Origin: Paralichthys olivaceus
Lineage: Eukaryota; Chordata; Actinopteri; Pleuronectiformes; Paralichthyidae
Assembly (NCBI RefSeq): GCF_024713975.1
Contig: NC_091094.1
Location: 14,417,001-14,481,000 of the forward strand
Reading direction: 5' to 3'
DNA length: 64,000 bases
Shown here: in pieces, positions 50,463-63,968 of the stretch
How positions within the stretch are numbered: the first letter of the stretch is position 1
Layout: each line of letters opens with the position of its first letter
Notes under the pieces: model-generated
The model's input: the letters and a program-made list of their open reading frames with translations, nothing else
Told to the model about the DNA's origin: nothing
The model's database searches: none
Position numbers and translations under genes: made by a program

Positions 50463-51989
50463 CTATATGGGATCTTGTGAGGATCACTCTGCTGATCAAT
50501 TTATAAGCTCACTTTGAGAAGAGATTTGCCGTGCGTCAATGGCAGCCACGGCCCAATCAGACTGCTTGTTAGTAAATCTCTCTCTCAGTCGCCGGGTGCA
50601 CACAGGCACCATCATGGGATCAGTTCAGGAAACATTGATGCAGATTAGTTGGATCGTTTCTCATTCTTAGAATTGCCCATGTTGATTTAATATGTAAGTA
50701 AACTGTGACTCACAAATGGCCTCGGCACTGCATTGCGTGTGTACGTGCTTTTAAAAACGCATCACAGCCCTGTGGTCTTTGTCTGTTCAACTGTTTGATG
50801 AATCACTTTTATTTGTTGTGTTAAAGATGTGGACTTTGTTGCGCATTTCATCCTGGTTTACTTCAACTCTAATGACATTTTTTTTTACAGCAGAAGCCTG
50901 TCTGTTTGTCTCTGTGAGTTTCCTGTTGCCGAATGTTTTTAACACCATTGCACAAAATATGACACTTAGCTACGCGCCATTTTGTCACATTTAACTGTGG
51001 TGGTGTGTTTGTATGTGTGTGTGTTTCTTCTGTCCACTGCACATCACAGGGATGGGAAACCAGTGAGTACAGTGACTGTGTCTGTGTATTTACCTTAAAC
51101 AAGGGTGAATGCTGCATGTCTCATAGTACCGGGAATGTGGTTCATGGTATCGTGCATCCCCCTCTCCCCCTCTCCCCCGATATCCAACCTTATCAGTCCT
51201 GTTGCTTCTTGAATTTTAGCAGCTTGTCTTTACCTACTGGCCAAAAGTCATGTCATGTGTGGACATGGAGGGGCAGTTTTTATTTTTTATTTTTTGGCCT
51301 CCTACATGCTCATCCGATACCTGCATGTGCCCCTCTCTATACTTTCTCACATTTTTAAAACTCGACCCCTATCTGCTCCTGCGTGTTTTAAACTTCAACC
51401 CTATACTGTTGTTTATAGCATTTGCTGGTTTGAGAAAAACAGATTTCCTTGCTTGACTTTGCCAACGTCCTTAAAGCTCCAGTACGTGGAATTGTGTTGT
51501 TTCAAATGTGAAAAGAAGTTGCACTTTGTAAACCCCATCCAGATGTTTTGCACCATGCACTGAATTGTTACGACAGAGTAGAACATGTTGGTACAGCAGT
51601 TACCTGCAGTTTTCTTAGATGAACAAGCAGAGGTTGATGAGTTCGTGCATTTTGAATTATGTTGATGATCGTGATCACCTGTTCTCAGTGCATGAATTGA
51701 CATGAATCTCCATGAATCTCCATACGAGCAAGGTGAGATGCTACAAACAAGCAGTATGTCAGAGGTGTTTACTCCAGCCTCAGTTTCCTCAAAACTTGTG
51801 CTATTGTGTCACGCCTCAAGGTTGCTTCTCTTTAAACACAAGAACTGTAACATCCTGCTGAAATAATTCACGTTAAATAGTGGAAATAAGCTTAATTTAT
51901 CCTTGTTGATACATCTGTTAAGTGTATCAGTTCCTAATTTGCCTTATAATGGCAAAATCACTTATACAACTTCATAAACATCAGTCCCT

Positions 51990-52430
51990 TAAATATGCCT
52001 GATTATTTTCATCAAGATCCATAATCCGTGGATCCCAAAGTCTTGCAGTGCTAAAAAAGTGAAAAAATTCACAAATTTGTCACCTGATCTGAATCTGCTT
52101 CAAAATCGAAAGGGTTCTTTTCGTCCAGCAAGTCCCCTTTTAGTGAGTCCTGTAGTTTTTGCGTAATCCTTTGAATTATCAAACAAACAAGCTCTAACAT
52201 TCATCTTGAAACCACATTTTTATTCACTTCCCCTAAACATTTCTGATTTCTTTCATCAAGATCCATTTCTGATTCTCTGAGAAATCAAGTAAAATGTAAA
52301 AAAAACATCCCATCTCACAATGTCAAAGAAAGAGAAAAAAAATCCTGGATCTGCCCCCTGAAATTAGATCCATCCCAAAATTGAATGAGTTTGCACCTGA
52401 CCCACACCACACCCTAACACCAAGCAATAT
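51990..52430. repeat. Two degenerate copies of one dispersed repeat
   Basis: TTTCATCAAGATCCAT-type starts at about 52010 and 52252 are each followed by AAA-rich sequence, then TGATCTGAATCTGCTTCAAAA in the first and GATCTGCCCCCTGAAATTAG in the second. These words match, in reverse, a fish repeat I recall (GGAGGTTATGTTTTC... family). Divergent and of uncertain class. Confidence 0.4.
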
Positions 52431-55400
52431 AAAAGCACCATATGATTGTAATTTTTGGTAACTTAGTGATTGATCAGTGATAGTTTGAATAAATGTATGA
52501 CACATTTCTGTAATCTGTAATCTCATCAGTTGGTTAATGTCACCTCACAAGAGAGACAAGAATCCCAACATGCTTGAACACTTAACAATCCTCCTTTTCT
52601 TTACGCAGAACCTGTTTTTTCCAGATCATTTTCAGTGAAAACATTAGAGGGGGGAAAAAATCATGCGCTGTAATTGATCCTCAATTCCCACAGAGAGAGA
52701 CTGGTGTCAAGTTGAAGATGTACTGAGGAATAGAGTTACAGTCGACTATGTATTGTTTGTTTGTCCCCCAGCAGTAGTTATCAGACTCCAGGAGGAGCAG
52801 AGGCCACCGGACAGTAGATTTACCAGCAAAGGCCTTTCCCTCATTTGAATAGACTTCCTCTTTCTGCTTCCCTTCAGCACAGAGAACTACTTCCTTGTAC
52901 CTCAGATGCTTTAAACTGCAAAACACAGCAGAGGAAATGATGTACTCGACCAGATAAGCATTTATATGTGAACTGTCTTAAGCATTGTTACTGGTGCTTT
53001 TTGGTTCCACTGTTCAGTATGTTTAAATCAGATGCACAAAAAGTTGTTGTTCAGCCTATTGCACAATAGCTCACAACAGCCTTGTTGAAAGCGTCTTCTC
53101 TTTCAACACAACAGCTTGAGTGTTAAGAGCTAAAACAAATCTCCAAAATTGTTAACATCACAGGCAAGGTGATAGCAAGTCACCAAAAGAATGCTGCAGT
53201 ATATTTGAAGGTGCTGTACAGAAGAATGTTGAACACATATCTACACATACTTCACACCCATACATTTACAGTCTGACCTGCTCCTTTTACCATCAATTCA
53301 CGGCCAAAGAGGACAGACATAATATATACCAGAGGTCTTTTATTCCCTATACTAGAGATTTTTCTCATTTTATTTTCCATTTTTCGCCCCCTAAAAGATA
53401 GAAAATATTCTGTAGACCCCCTCATGTATGTCCCCTGGAATTATTTTCACTCTACATCACGTCAACACAATATAACCACATTTGCAAACTGAATGACGGC
53501 ATCAGGGAACTATTGTTATTGGTATGATTTGTTAACACGTTTGCTACTACCTGTTGTTACACAATTGTGTATTTTATTTGTTATATATGTTTACTAGTGT
53601 GTGGTCATATGTATATTTTACTGTAATTTGGGATAAGCCAAAGCCAAATTTCCACCAAAATGGACAAAAACAATCAAATAATCAATTTAAAATCAGATAG
53701 TACTGCCTCTATGGTCATCTGGAAGTGTAGATAATGAATTGCTCATGTAATATTTATCAGAATGTGATTTTTTTCACCTCGTCTTGTGTGTAATGTTTTT
53801 TATAATCCAATCTTAAAATCCTTTTGTGACAATTTTTCCTAACCAAACATAAAATACTGCAGCCATCGAAGTGACCAAAATGATACAGACCTTTGTTGCC
53901 ACCTGCCATTAGACACTGAAGCAATTTAGACTCTCAGATACCATAGCAGCTCCTCTGGGTTTCCATGACGACACTTATGAAGCCTGACTCCTGACATTAG
54001 TGAAGGCAGCCACCGTGTGTGAGTGTGTCTGTGTGTATGAATGTGTTTGTGTGTGTGTGTATATATGCCTCAAAGCAGCTACAAGAGGCCATGTCCTATT
54101 TGTCCTATTAACATTTACTGGGAGATAGCCGCAGTGTTGAGACAACCCCTGTCTATCACTGGATGCCTCTCATACACACAGCTCAGCGTCTAAATGAGCA
54201 GACTGTGAACTAACTGGGAGAAGATTAACTGATTAACTTGTGCTATTATTTTGTCTTTAACACAACAGCACTTGTGCCATCCAGAATAATGTGTTACATC
54301 ATCTCATAGACAGGCTGTGAAGTTGCCAGGCAGGCAGCAGGAACAGAGGAGGAGTGAGGCATGCTGATATGAACAGGGCTATTTTAGTCTCTGAGGTCTT
54401 GAGTTATAGGCACTTTCTGGGTTTAGATGATGATAGCTGTGACAGCAGGGTCCTCTGTGATCACTCCCACTCCTCGGAGCATGTTAACGACAAACATCTG
54501 ATGTTACTTCTCTAGAGAGACATGAGCAATGGCGACAAAAATGTGAGAAATGAACATTGGGTTGTTTTTAGCTCCTTAACAAAGCTTTTTATTCTTGATT
54601 CCTGTACATACTTATGAAGCTGTAGCTCCTTGCTTAAACTCAAGCATTATAGAAGCTCAGTGAAGTTACAAACTATAACAAGGTGTTAGGGTTGTGGGTT
54701 AGGGTTAGTTATAAACAGATAAACTGCCATGTCGTGGATAGAATGGCACTCAGTGTGGTACCTCCACCAAGGCCCAACAATCCTACAAAATATTGTCTAA
54801 TTTCTATTGTAGAAATATAAAAGAAAATGACTGTGACTCTGAATTATTTATTTGCCATGAAAAGAAAGACAGAAAAATTCCTGGTTCTGCTCCTTATTTC
54901 GAATCTGCACCAAATTTTAATCAAATCTTCCCAGGTCCAATCAATCTACCAAGTAGAAGGGCCCTCAGAGAGAGCAAAACTTTCTCACCACATTATATAT
55001 GTATTGAGATCAGATACATTTATTACCATGTACTCATCATTTTTCCTTCAAAGTACTTTCAAAATATCTGATATTGTTTGATATCCTATAGTAACTGAAT
55101 AAAGATCAACAGCAATGGCAACATAACCTCCTTGGTGTAAGTATACAAAATGCTCCTTGCTGGAGGGAATGAGCTTTGTTTAGGTTCTTAGAAGCTCGTC
55201 TGAAAGTTTGAGCCATCTACACCATTGTTGTAAACAAGACAGAAAAATGCTTGTCTGCTTTTCTTAGGAATTTATGATCCTGAGTTATGTTATCTGGACC
55301 CTTAACGCTTTGCTTTATGCAGCTCAGACACTGAACTCCTGGACAGTGGTGTGACAGAAATGTAGTTTACTTATTAACCTCAAATAATCAGATATTGACC

Positions 55401-56286
55401 ATGACTTTTATCCTGTCTGCCATTTCCTTGTTGACTATAAAGATACTTGTTCATGACAGCAGGACATTACTTCATTACGAGTCCAAGTAAAGAAAAGAAA
55501 CCTCTCCACTGTTTGTTGTGATCAAGTAACCACAATGTTGTAGTTACCACTTTAAATGGTGTTAAGACACTTACCTGTGACAAGTGTTAAAGTATAATGA
55601 TTGATAAGCATCTTGAGCCTATATTTAATAACCTGTGAGTGACGCATGATATTTTTTGTATGTCAAAATAGTATTTAGGAGGAAGCAGGTTTTTACCACA
55701 ATCTGACTGAAACAGAATGGGGCAATGGTCTTATTGACCTTATCACAAATGCTGATGTCGTAACAGTTTGGGATGATTTCTTGCCTGAAAGTGTGAAATG
55801 GAATCAAATTAAATATATATAATTGTTTTCATCATGAGATTTGAATGGGCAGAACATTTATTTTAGCACTTTTATAAACTCTGGTAAATGTAGTTGCTGC
55901 TCCAGCTCAAATTTACATTCACAAGGCTGATGCAAACCCTAGCTGAGCCACAAACATAAAAATAGTCACAATACAACTGCTCTGCTTGCATTTATTACAC
56001 ATGGTTAAGTCTAAAGTACTTTCAGTTGTCTCTGTTTGTGAAAGATGCCTCAAATAAACCTGCCTTGTTTTACGAGTACTTGGATGTTTTTTGTACCAAT
56101 GCCAAGGAATCCAGTGATGTCATTTAAAAAGAAAAAAAATTAAATAAGAAGTGAGTGCTATATTTGCTGGATTTTAATTACTGCAGGTGGGATGAGGTTT
56201 TATTAATGTTTGTTGGTATTAATGAGCACCTCCTCCTTATCCTCTTCTTTCTCACCAGTATTGTATCTGACCGTAACAACAAGAAG

Positions 56287-56372
56287 ATGCCACTGGGTGA
56301 CGATTGCCATGCATGGAAAAAAAAGACCACAGATGTGAAGGAGAACTATGACTTCAAAGAGATCCTGGGAAC
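56287..56372 (+). CDS. camk1: Calcium/calmodulin-dependent protein kinase I, first coding exon (partial)
   Basis: Encodes MPLGDDCHAWKKKTTDVKEN then YDFKEILGT, the start of a CaMKI catalytic domain; the family continues GAFSEV (the glycine-rich loop) in the next exon. The exon spans 56259-56372, from a CTCACCAG acceptor to an AC|GTAAGT donor, with 28 nt of 5' UTR before the ATG. CaMKI enzymes are cytosolic or nuclear serine/threonine kinases activated by Ca2+/calmodulin and CaMKK phosphorylation. The W-K-K-x-T-x-(D/N)-(I/V)-x-x-x-(Y/F)-x-F pattern separates it from other kinases. Which paralogue (camk1a/b, 1d or 1g) cannot be settled from 28 residues; the MPLG start favours camk1 itself. The next exon is not in the window. 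Confidence 0.75.
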
Positions 56373-59300
56373 GTAAGTGTGTCACTGCCTGTGGCAAAAA
56401 TCTCCTGTTTCAGCTTCGCATTACAGCGTTTTCACACTCTAGGAAACATCACCGTGGTTTAGATAACCAATGTGTGGTGTTTAGATATTTGATGATGTAT
56501 TTCATGCATATTTGTTAGATATTATCTTGTTCTTGTTTCTGATCCCAGTGAATAGAATTGATTAAATCATTATGCAAGTATTCATGTGGATGGTTATGAC
56601 TGGTAGTTGACTGGCCATGAATTTGATACTGTGCTTATTTACTCCTGACAAGGTTTTTTTTTTTTTTATGTTTATTTAGGCTGGGCTGTTTTTCTCAGAA
56701 CAATTCTTCATGGAAGAACTGGTCGGCTATAATGTCACAGCTAGTATTCTGCTTTAGTTAAAGCTCAAACTCTCATTATCCTTATAAGCATATTAAAACG
56801 ATCATTAAACCCATTTAGATGGTCATTTAAATACTGGTAAACTTTCCTTTTAGGTTCTATTTTTATCTAGAGAAATCCTTTTGAGTATAGGAGTTGTCTG
56901 CAGGGATGTGTCCATAGCATCATAACAGATCTTATGACCTTTTTCTTTCAGCAAAACGAAGGAAGAATGGCAGGGTCAGGCATAAGAAAAAATGGGAAGA
57001 TGAAGGTGTATTTCTTTCATTTTGTATTTTGAGAACAAATCAGAGGAAGATTTTTTTTTTTTGCATTTCAAGAATAAAGTGCTTGTTAATAAAGCCCACT
57101 CCCGGTCCATGATGAAATCCAGCTGCCAGTGTTCCATCTCTCTGATCATGAGTGATTTGCTTGTGGCACAATCTCTTCAAAGACCTACTGATCACCACAC
57201 TGTGTTTATGTGCTAAAAAAAGAAAGAATATTCTTGTTACTTAAACTGATTCTTTAATTTTGCAATTCCTCTGCTTATTTTTTCTTATGCTTGGCCCTGA
57301 TACTCAAACTGATATTTTCCTGTAAAGTTAACAGGATTATTGAGGACTAGTCAGTTTATGTAATTAAATATAATACCTCTGCAGTAAATTTCCAGTAGTA
57401 AAATGGCTGTACAGTATATCTTCGTGAAGCTTATAATGCTTCACTTTTTGTTTGAAGTTTATAAATTCCTCTTAAGGAAATGCAGTTCACAGGGAAGCAG
57501 CACCACTAAATATACAACCTCATAAATTTACCACAGTCGAGTCAACACCCCTGACACAGTGTCAACCAAAACAGAACATGAAACTCAATAAAGATGAGTT
57601 ATTGCTGGGCTGCTGTCCTGGATTATATTAGACTCTACTACGTTTAATAAACTGGTATCACAGGATCTTTAAAGGGCAAAGATACATTTTATTAGACCTA
57701 AGAAATCAACAATATGAAGCTACAGTGATATAAAGCGCATAGAGACTGTGATATTTATCAATGTAAAGTTTTATGATTCTAAACCCTGAGTGGTGCTGGT
57801 AAGGGGGGAATGGCTGCTTTGTTATTGTGAGGCATGAATTTTAGCCATTAGATATTGAGAATGTTGTTTTTGTATGTTGGCCGACACGTTTCACACAAGT
57901 GCATAATTGGAAAACATGGATGCAAGAGCCACATCACAACTGCAAAAGCCTTGACTGGGTTTTCACATAGGACAGTTCACTTGACCCCTTTCCATTGTGT
58001 GGCTTTTCTTTAACTTGTCTTGTTGCTTTTGCATTCTTGTTTCGATTTATGGGCTTGTATGAGTCATCTCGACCACCGTAGTCTTGGGGTGGTAGTGTCA
58101 TACTTCTGTCAGCATATTGGTAGCTCAATATAATCATGCATTCGGGTTCATCTGTAGTTGTTTCTAATTTGGGTGAACCCTCCTGTTTAAGTTTTTTCAG
58201 ATGCTGTTCTCTTCTACAGTAGAGCCACAGATTAATGCTTTCTTTATGATTTTCTACCTGGCTTCACTGACTAAAGGGTTTTAGCATAGAATGAGGCATA
58301 AAATGGAAAATGAATAACCCATGTGAGACCATATGAGACAGTTTGCCTCATGCAGGACATTTGACAGGTTAAATCCCATATCAGCAGTATTTCTAAGGAG
58401 AACTGTATTGCAGAATGCTGCTGAGGTATTTTGCCCTGTCTTCTGTCTTTCTGTTGTGTCTTCTTAGATGTTGTTCTTTCAAAATCTGTTTACCATGTCA
58501 CATCTTGAGGACAAAAAGCAAGTTAGGGAAGTAGTATGTCTCAAAATGGTCATGCTCAGTTTTTGGAATGCAAGTTATTACCTTACTCATTCCTTGCATC
58601 TTCCAAGCCCGGCATACTGTATATGTCAGTTTATGCTGTGTGAGTAAGAAAACCATTCTCGGAGCCATACAGTACACTTCTAAATCCAAGAGTAGTTTGG
58701 CACTAACAACAATAGAGTATATTCCATCACCAAGACATTTCTGTCCTCCTGATGTCCTGCTGGGGATAACTTGGTCCTCGTGTCTTAATGGTTCTGCTAT
58801 CCATCCCAAAGTGAAATGTTGGCCCAGTTTTACCATGGCTGGCAGAAGCAATTTGGATCCTAATTTGTTCTCTATACGAACACGGAGAGTGCACAGCCGT
58901 CAAATATTATGTTTGATCCCACTCCTCTTTGGTTTATTGATTTTAAATCATGGATGAAGAGAGCCACGAGGCAGGATGTTTATCAAAGGTGTCTGACGTC
59001 GAGCACCTTTTACACACACCCACATCCTTGTTAGTGTAGGATTAAGCTTTGTGAACACTAACTGAGTCCAAGATGAAACCCAAGCTTGTTTTGTGAGGTT
59101 ACAAAACCTCTTCTGGAGCCTCTTAGACACAGACGGGAATATGTGTATGGCGATCATCATAAATTGTTAACCACTGAAAAATGATGTCCAAGTTCAAATC
59201 TGATCCCTTAAATGGTTCTAGTTTCCTATATGCACAATGACAAAAAGGGGAATAGGTATATCACATCAGATTGATCTGATAAGTGCACACATGAAAACTC

Positions 59301-61854
59301 TCATTCCTCCTGTTCTCCACCTGCCCACGGTTCAGTGCGGAGCTTGTTTATAGAGAGATGACCAGCTCACCGCATCACTCAGCTGTGTGCCTCATTCCTT
59401 TTTGCCATTGCTGGATTGTTGTCTTGGTAACAACAGGAGACACTTTCCATAATGGACTCAAACAGTCACTATGGAAACAAAGTTTTTGATTTGCTATTAA
59501 TAATCGGGTAGATCGTGCAAGAGATAAACTTGCTCTCTTTTACAGGAAATTCTGTACAAAAAAATAGACACATGTTTCTCTAGATATGCTTTCGTGTGTC
59601 AGACCTCCCTCACACATAGTGTGACCATGAAGGACTATAAGTGCTACAAATCACCACATAAGTCAAAATGTCATTATGTCTTAAACATAGAACTCCATAA
59701 AGCTCCTGTCATGAACTAACACAACAAATTCAGGTATTAATAACCCTTAGGTTAATTATATATTATGTTTAATTAAGATTAATGGACATCAAAAAAAGAA
59801 TGAGCATACTCACATTCTTATGATTCATTACATACTAATGTACGCTGTAAGATTTGTGAAAAATACAATTAGTTCTCACATTTCATTATTTCTTTCAAAT
59901 GTCTGCAGTCACACAATTTTAACTTGCATACCACTGACATGTCCGGGTTTGTACCGTGACTCTCCAGCTGCTGCCACATGTTTTTGTAATTAAACCAGAT
60001 GGGGATTAATAATGCACAAACAGGCGACGGCACTTTCACTGCAATCAACTTAAATCCTCCCTTGTCGTCCTTCTTTCCTCATTTCTCTTACTTACGTTAA
60101 TCTGTCTATCCACCCCCACACCTCTCTTTTTCTCTTTGTGTTTGTTTTTGTCTCCGTCCAACCCCTCTCTTTCAAAACCACGTCCCCACAGCCAGAAATC
60201 CAACTCCATTCTGGCTCCCCATCCCTGTCACCTGCTCTGTTTCCTGGCTTCATGCTGTGTTCACTGTGGAACCGACATCCCGGTGTGTTCTGCTGCCCTT
60301 TGATTTTCAGCTCAAATTAAAGCTTTCCTAACATATGGGTACACAACCGAGGACACAAAACTCTGAGACCACTGATCCTCCTCTGGGTTATTGTAAATAA
60401 GACAAGAGGATTTATTTTAACAACCTAGGCACATGGTCTAAAGGACATAGTGTATTTAGGGTTTGTCCAAATCTACTTCTGAAAGTTTAATGGCTGAAAA
60501 AAAACATTTGTTTTGGACTAGACGCTTGTTTCAGATGTGTTGTGTATGTGCAGTGTGTTGTGCACCAGTTACTGAGACAGGGCCCTCTCTGTACTGTCAA
60601 ACTAAATCTGCTCTTCCAGTGAAAATGTTGACCCTGATAAAATATTGATGTGACTTTTAGCTGCAACAGCAAGACCAGTTTTTTCTCATGGATCTAATTA
60701 AACATATTTTATAACTACTGTACTATGTTTTCATACGATACAGTTTGGACTCCCTTGGCTTCTCTGGGGCTTTTCTTGGCTTTATTTCAAATATTGATTT
60801 ACTCTGCTCTCTGCAGTGTATGATGTTCAGTGTGTCATCATGGCTGGTTGTAGCGCCACTGGTCACATGATCGGAAAACTGATATTTCCTGTCTAAATGC
60901 TGTAGCTCTGTTATATGTCACCACAAACAGTTATTAGTGTCCACTCTGTCCAATTTCCACTGCACAAATTCCTCTTGTGTTTCCACTGTGAACAACCAGC
61001 TCACAGGTCTGTGAGCGATGTAGCCACCTTGGATACATAACATGTCTGTCCTTTAATATTAATGTAATAATAATGATATATAAATAAATGTATATAACAC
61101 TTTTCTAACAAGACAAGATTAAATGATAAAAGCGCTTACAAAATAATGTCAATGTCAATCAAAATAAGAGAGAAATAACAAAGGACATAATATATATAAT
61201 TACTAATCCGAGAAGAATGACATAGTATAAAAATAGTAGCACATTTATTAAAAATATATTTTAAGAGTGATTTAAAAGACTGTCAAATTCAATAAAACAA
61301 ATCAAAATCATTCAGTATTCTGCTTATTTGAAAATTCCTGTTCACTCCCTTTGCTTTCATTACTTTTTCACATTTGCATTGATGTCGAAATTTTTACATG
61401 AAAGGTCTGTAAACAGCTCTTGTGTTTTTCTTTCAGTTCCCACACATAGAAGCAGACTTCAAAAATTCTCGACCAATGACATGGACCTTGTTGCCTTTCC
61501 TGACTTTTAAACGGTTGCACATGTTCTCATGCCCCGAGCAGTAAAGGGCGACATTCACTACAGTTTTAACCCAGAATGCATTTTAAAACTCAGTGGGGAC
61601 GGGACAACATTGGAAAGAGTGCAGAATCATTTAAAATCATTAGGGCTGATGGATTGTCCCCTGCCTGTCTCGGTCACTCATGTTGACCCTGGTAGTCCAA
61701 GCACTCTCGTATGACCAGCTATTGATTTGGGGAGAATAGTGTGTGTGTACGTGCATGTGTGTGACTGAGAGAGAGATGGACCAAATGAAAGGGCAAATAA
61801 ACCAGATATGTTGTTGGTATAGTAAATAGTATAGTAACTGATTGTTGTCTGCCA

Positions 61855-61885
<31 letters not shown>

Positions 61886-62208
61886 GTTGTTATTTTCGAT
61901 CGCACACACTGAACATCTCTCATTCTATCCTTTCTCAGACATCCCAACTGAGCTTATCGTCCTCATTGCCTATTCAACAATTCATGATGGTTCAAATCCT
62001 GCGTGCAAAAATCCTTCACAATTTTCTGATGGTTCATGACATGGAAATTGTTGTCTGGGCTGGAGCAAAATCTGGTCGTCAGAAGAGGAACCTTTTGCTC
62101 CACTTGTTCCCTCACGCTTGTGCCTCTCGCCTACTTTATAAAGGTTTTAACAGTGATTCGCCACTTTGTCTGAGGGCTCTCTGTTTCTGAGTGGGAGGTT
62201 CAATAACT

Positions 62209-62212
<4 letters not shown>

Positions 62213-62251
<39 letters not shown>
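62213..62251. repeat. (TG)19 microsatellite
   Basis: Uninterrupted GT dinucleotide run. Likely polymorphic. Confidence 0.92.
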
Positions 62252-62252
<1 letters not shown>

Positions 62253-63089
62253 ACTATATATAGGTTGTGTCATGCTGTGTCTGCCTTCGTGTCAAATGCA
62301 ATTGAATTACAAATGATGACATAAACAATTATTTATCGACACTGAAAAGATGTTTTAAATAATCAAATGTTGCTGTGACAGTATTTGAAGGTGTGGTATA
62401 CTGTATGAACATGAATGAATATTGCATCATTAAGTGTTTTAACAAGAAAAAATGGCCTGTTTCCTAATTTAGTCAACTTCTCTGTGTTTTTGTGGTCAAA
62501 CCATCATGTATCAGGCTACAAACAAAATTCACTATCAGGGCTTTATCACCCTGTCTGACATCTCTATATGTTGCAGCTATTCAACAAACAAAACACATAT
62601 TGTTCATTCATACAGAGAGGTCTCAGTAGTATGGTAATGAATTATACATGGAATGCATGAAAACAGTCAGATGTAACAGTCAGTAAACGAAGGCACAAGA
62701 CAGAGCAGCGTTTGCTGTGAGTCATCTACAATAATCAGGCATTTAAAGGGAAATTGTAATTCAGTGCAGCAGCACTGGGACGATCTGACCTTTCTCATTT
62801 TACATTTCACTTCATTAAAACCACCATCTTCAAATGTCTGGAGTTACTGGAGGGGATCAACACAAATGATCCTTCATCTCAAAAGTAATGTTTCTCCTGC
62901 CAGAGTTTCCAAAATTTTAAATTTTTAGTTGCACGTTTCTGAGTGCCACCCCTCAACTCAAGTGAAACAAGTAGTAAGGAATGTGCTGAAGGTTGTACAC
63001 TATATGAACCTGAAGTATTATTGCTGCTGCATTTGTTGCTGACAAACGTCCCAAAACATTGCACAATATATGCATGATATATGAGGCAA

Positions 63090-63378
63090 CCCAGCGTTTC
63101 TGTATGGAGTGTGCAAGTTGTCCCTGCATGTGTTCACATGGATTTGAGTACTCAGGCTTCCTCCCACAGTCTGAAAACATGCAGAATGGGCTTAGGTTGA
63201 TGAAGTACAGAGGCTTGTGTGAGTGGTTGTTGGTCTCTGTATGTCCACCCTGTGATAAGCTGCGACCTGCAGGGTTTATACGCCTCCTGCCCAATGTCAG
63301 CTGGGATTGGCTTCTGTAACCCCCCCCATGACCGTCAAAGGATAGAGGGTCAGGATAAAGATACTAGATGGATGGATT
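63090..63378 (+). mobile_element. Retroposon 3' end with GGAT-repeat tail
   Basis: Contains CAGGCTTCCTCCCACAGTCT, GTGATAAGCTGCGACCTGCA, AGCTGGGATTGGCTTCTG and ends AGATGGATGGAT. This word order is the same as a very common teleost LINE/SINE-type repeat that I recall; the GGAT tail is its 3' end. No coding capacity remains. Confidence 0.65.
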
Positions 63379-63968
63379 TGCATGATTTGTTATGTTTAGA
63401 GGTCATTTTAAGCAACATCTTTATCCCATACCAATCAGAAAACCACATTACTCTGCACTGTACCTCTGAATGCTTGGTTGCTTTGGTTTGCATCTTCCTG
63501 ATTCCCAGATAGTGAGCGTCCCTCCATCTCTCATTTTCTCCCAAAAATGTAGCTGAGGTGTAGACACGAGGGAATTCAATGCTTTTCTGGGTAGTATTTT
63601 TATTTCCTATTCATTATTCAGTGCTTGTCTCAGTGAACCAGAATCAAATGAATTCACAATGATGATGAATATAGTTCAAACAAAAGGAAACAGCCACCTT
63701 TCTAGAGCAGATGAGTCTCTCAGCATGAGATCTGTCCCACTTCATCTATTTTTCATCTGACTCTGTCTCTTCCTTAACTCTCCCTCTTTATCTATCATTT
63801 AACACTGTCATATTCCTACAGTTGTATTAGTGACATCTCTTATTACAGTCTCACTTGTCTTCATCATGTCTTTGTCCAACATGTAAACCACAGCAATGGC
63901 CTGTCTAGAAATCGAAAAATAGATACTTATTCCTTGTTTTACTTTTCTTAGTATTTTTGTTTTCTTAA

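Larger units (their letters stand above)
49461..56258. other. Probable camk1-like intron, no exon supported
   Basis: Holds a run of AACCCCCC repeats (about 49708-49740), a compound (CT)n(CA)n microsatellite at 50333-50462, and degenerate repeat copies at 51990-52430. Otherwise AT-rich. A partial repeat match, CCTCCACCAAGGCCCAACA, occurs at both about 18069 and 54761. Confidence 0.45.

Noticed and set aside
50267-50517. ORFs of 69-79 codons
   Set aside because: They are translations of the CT/CA microsatellite.
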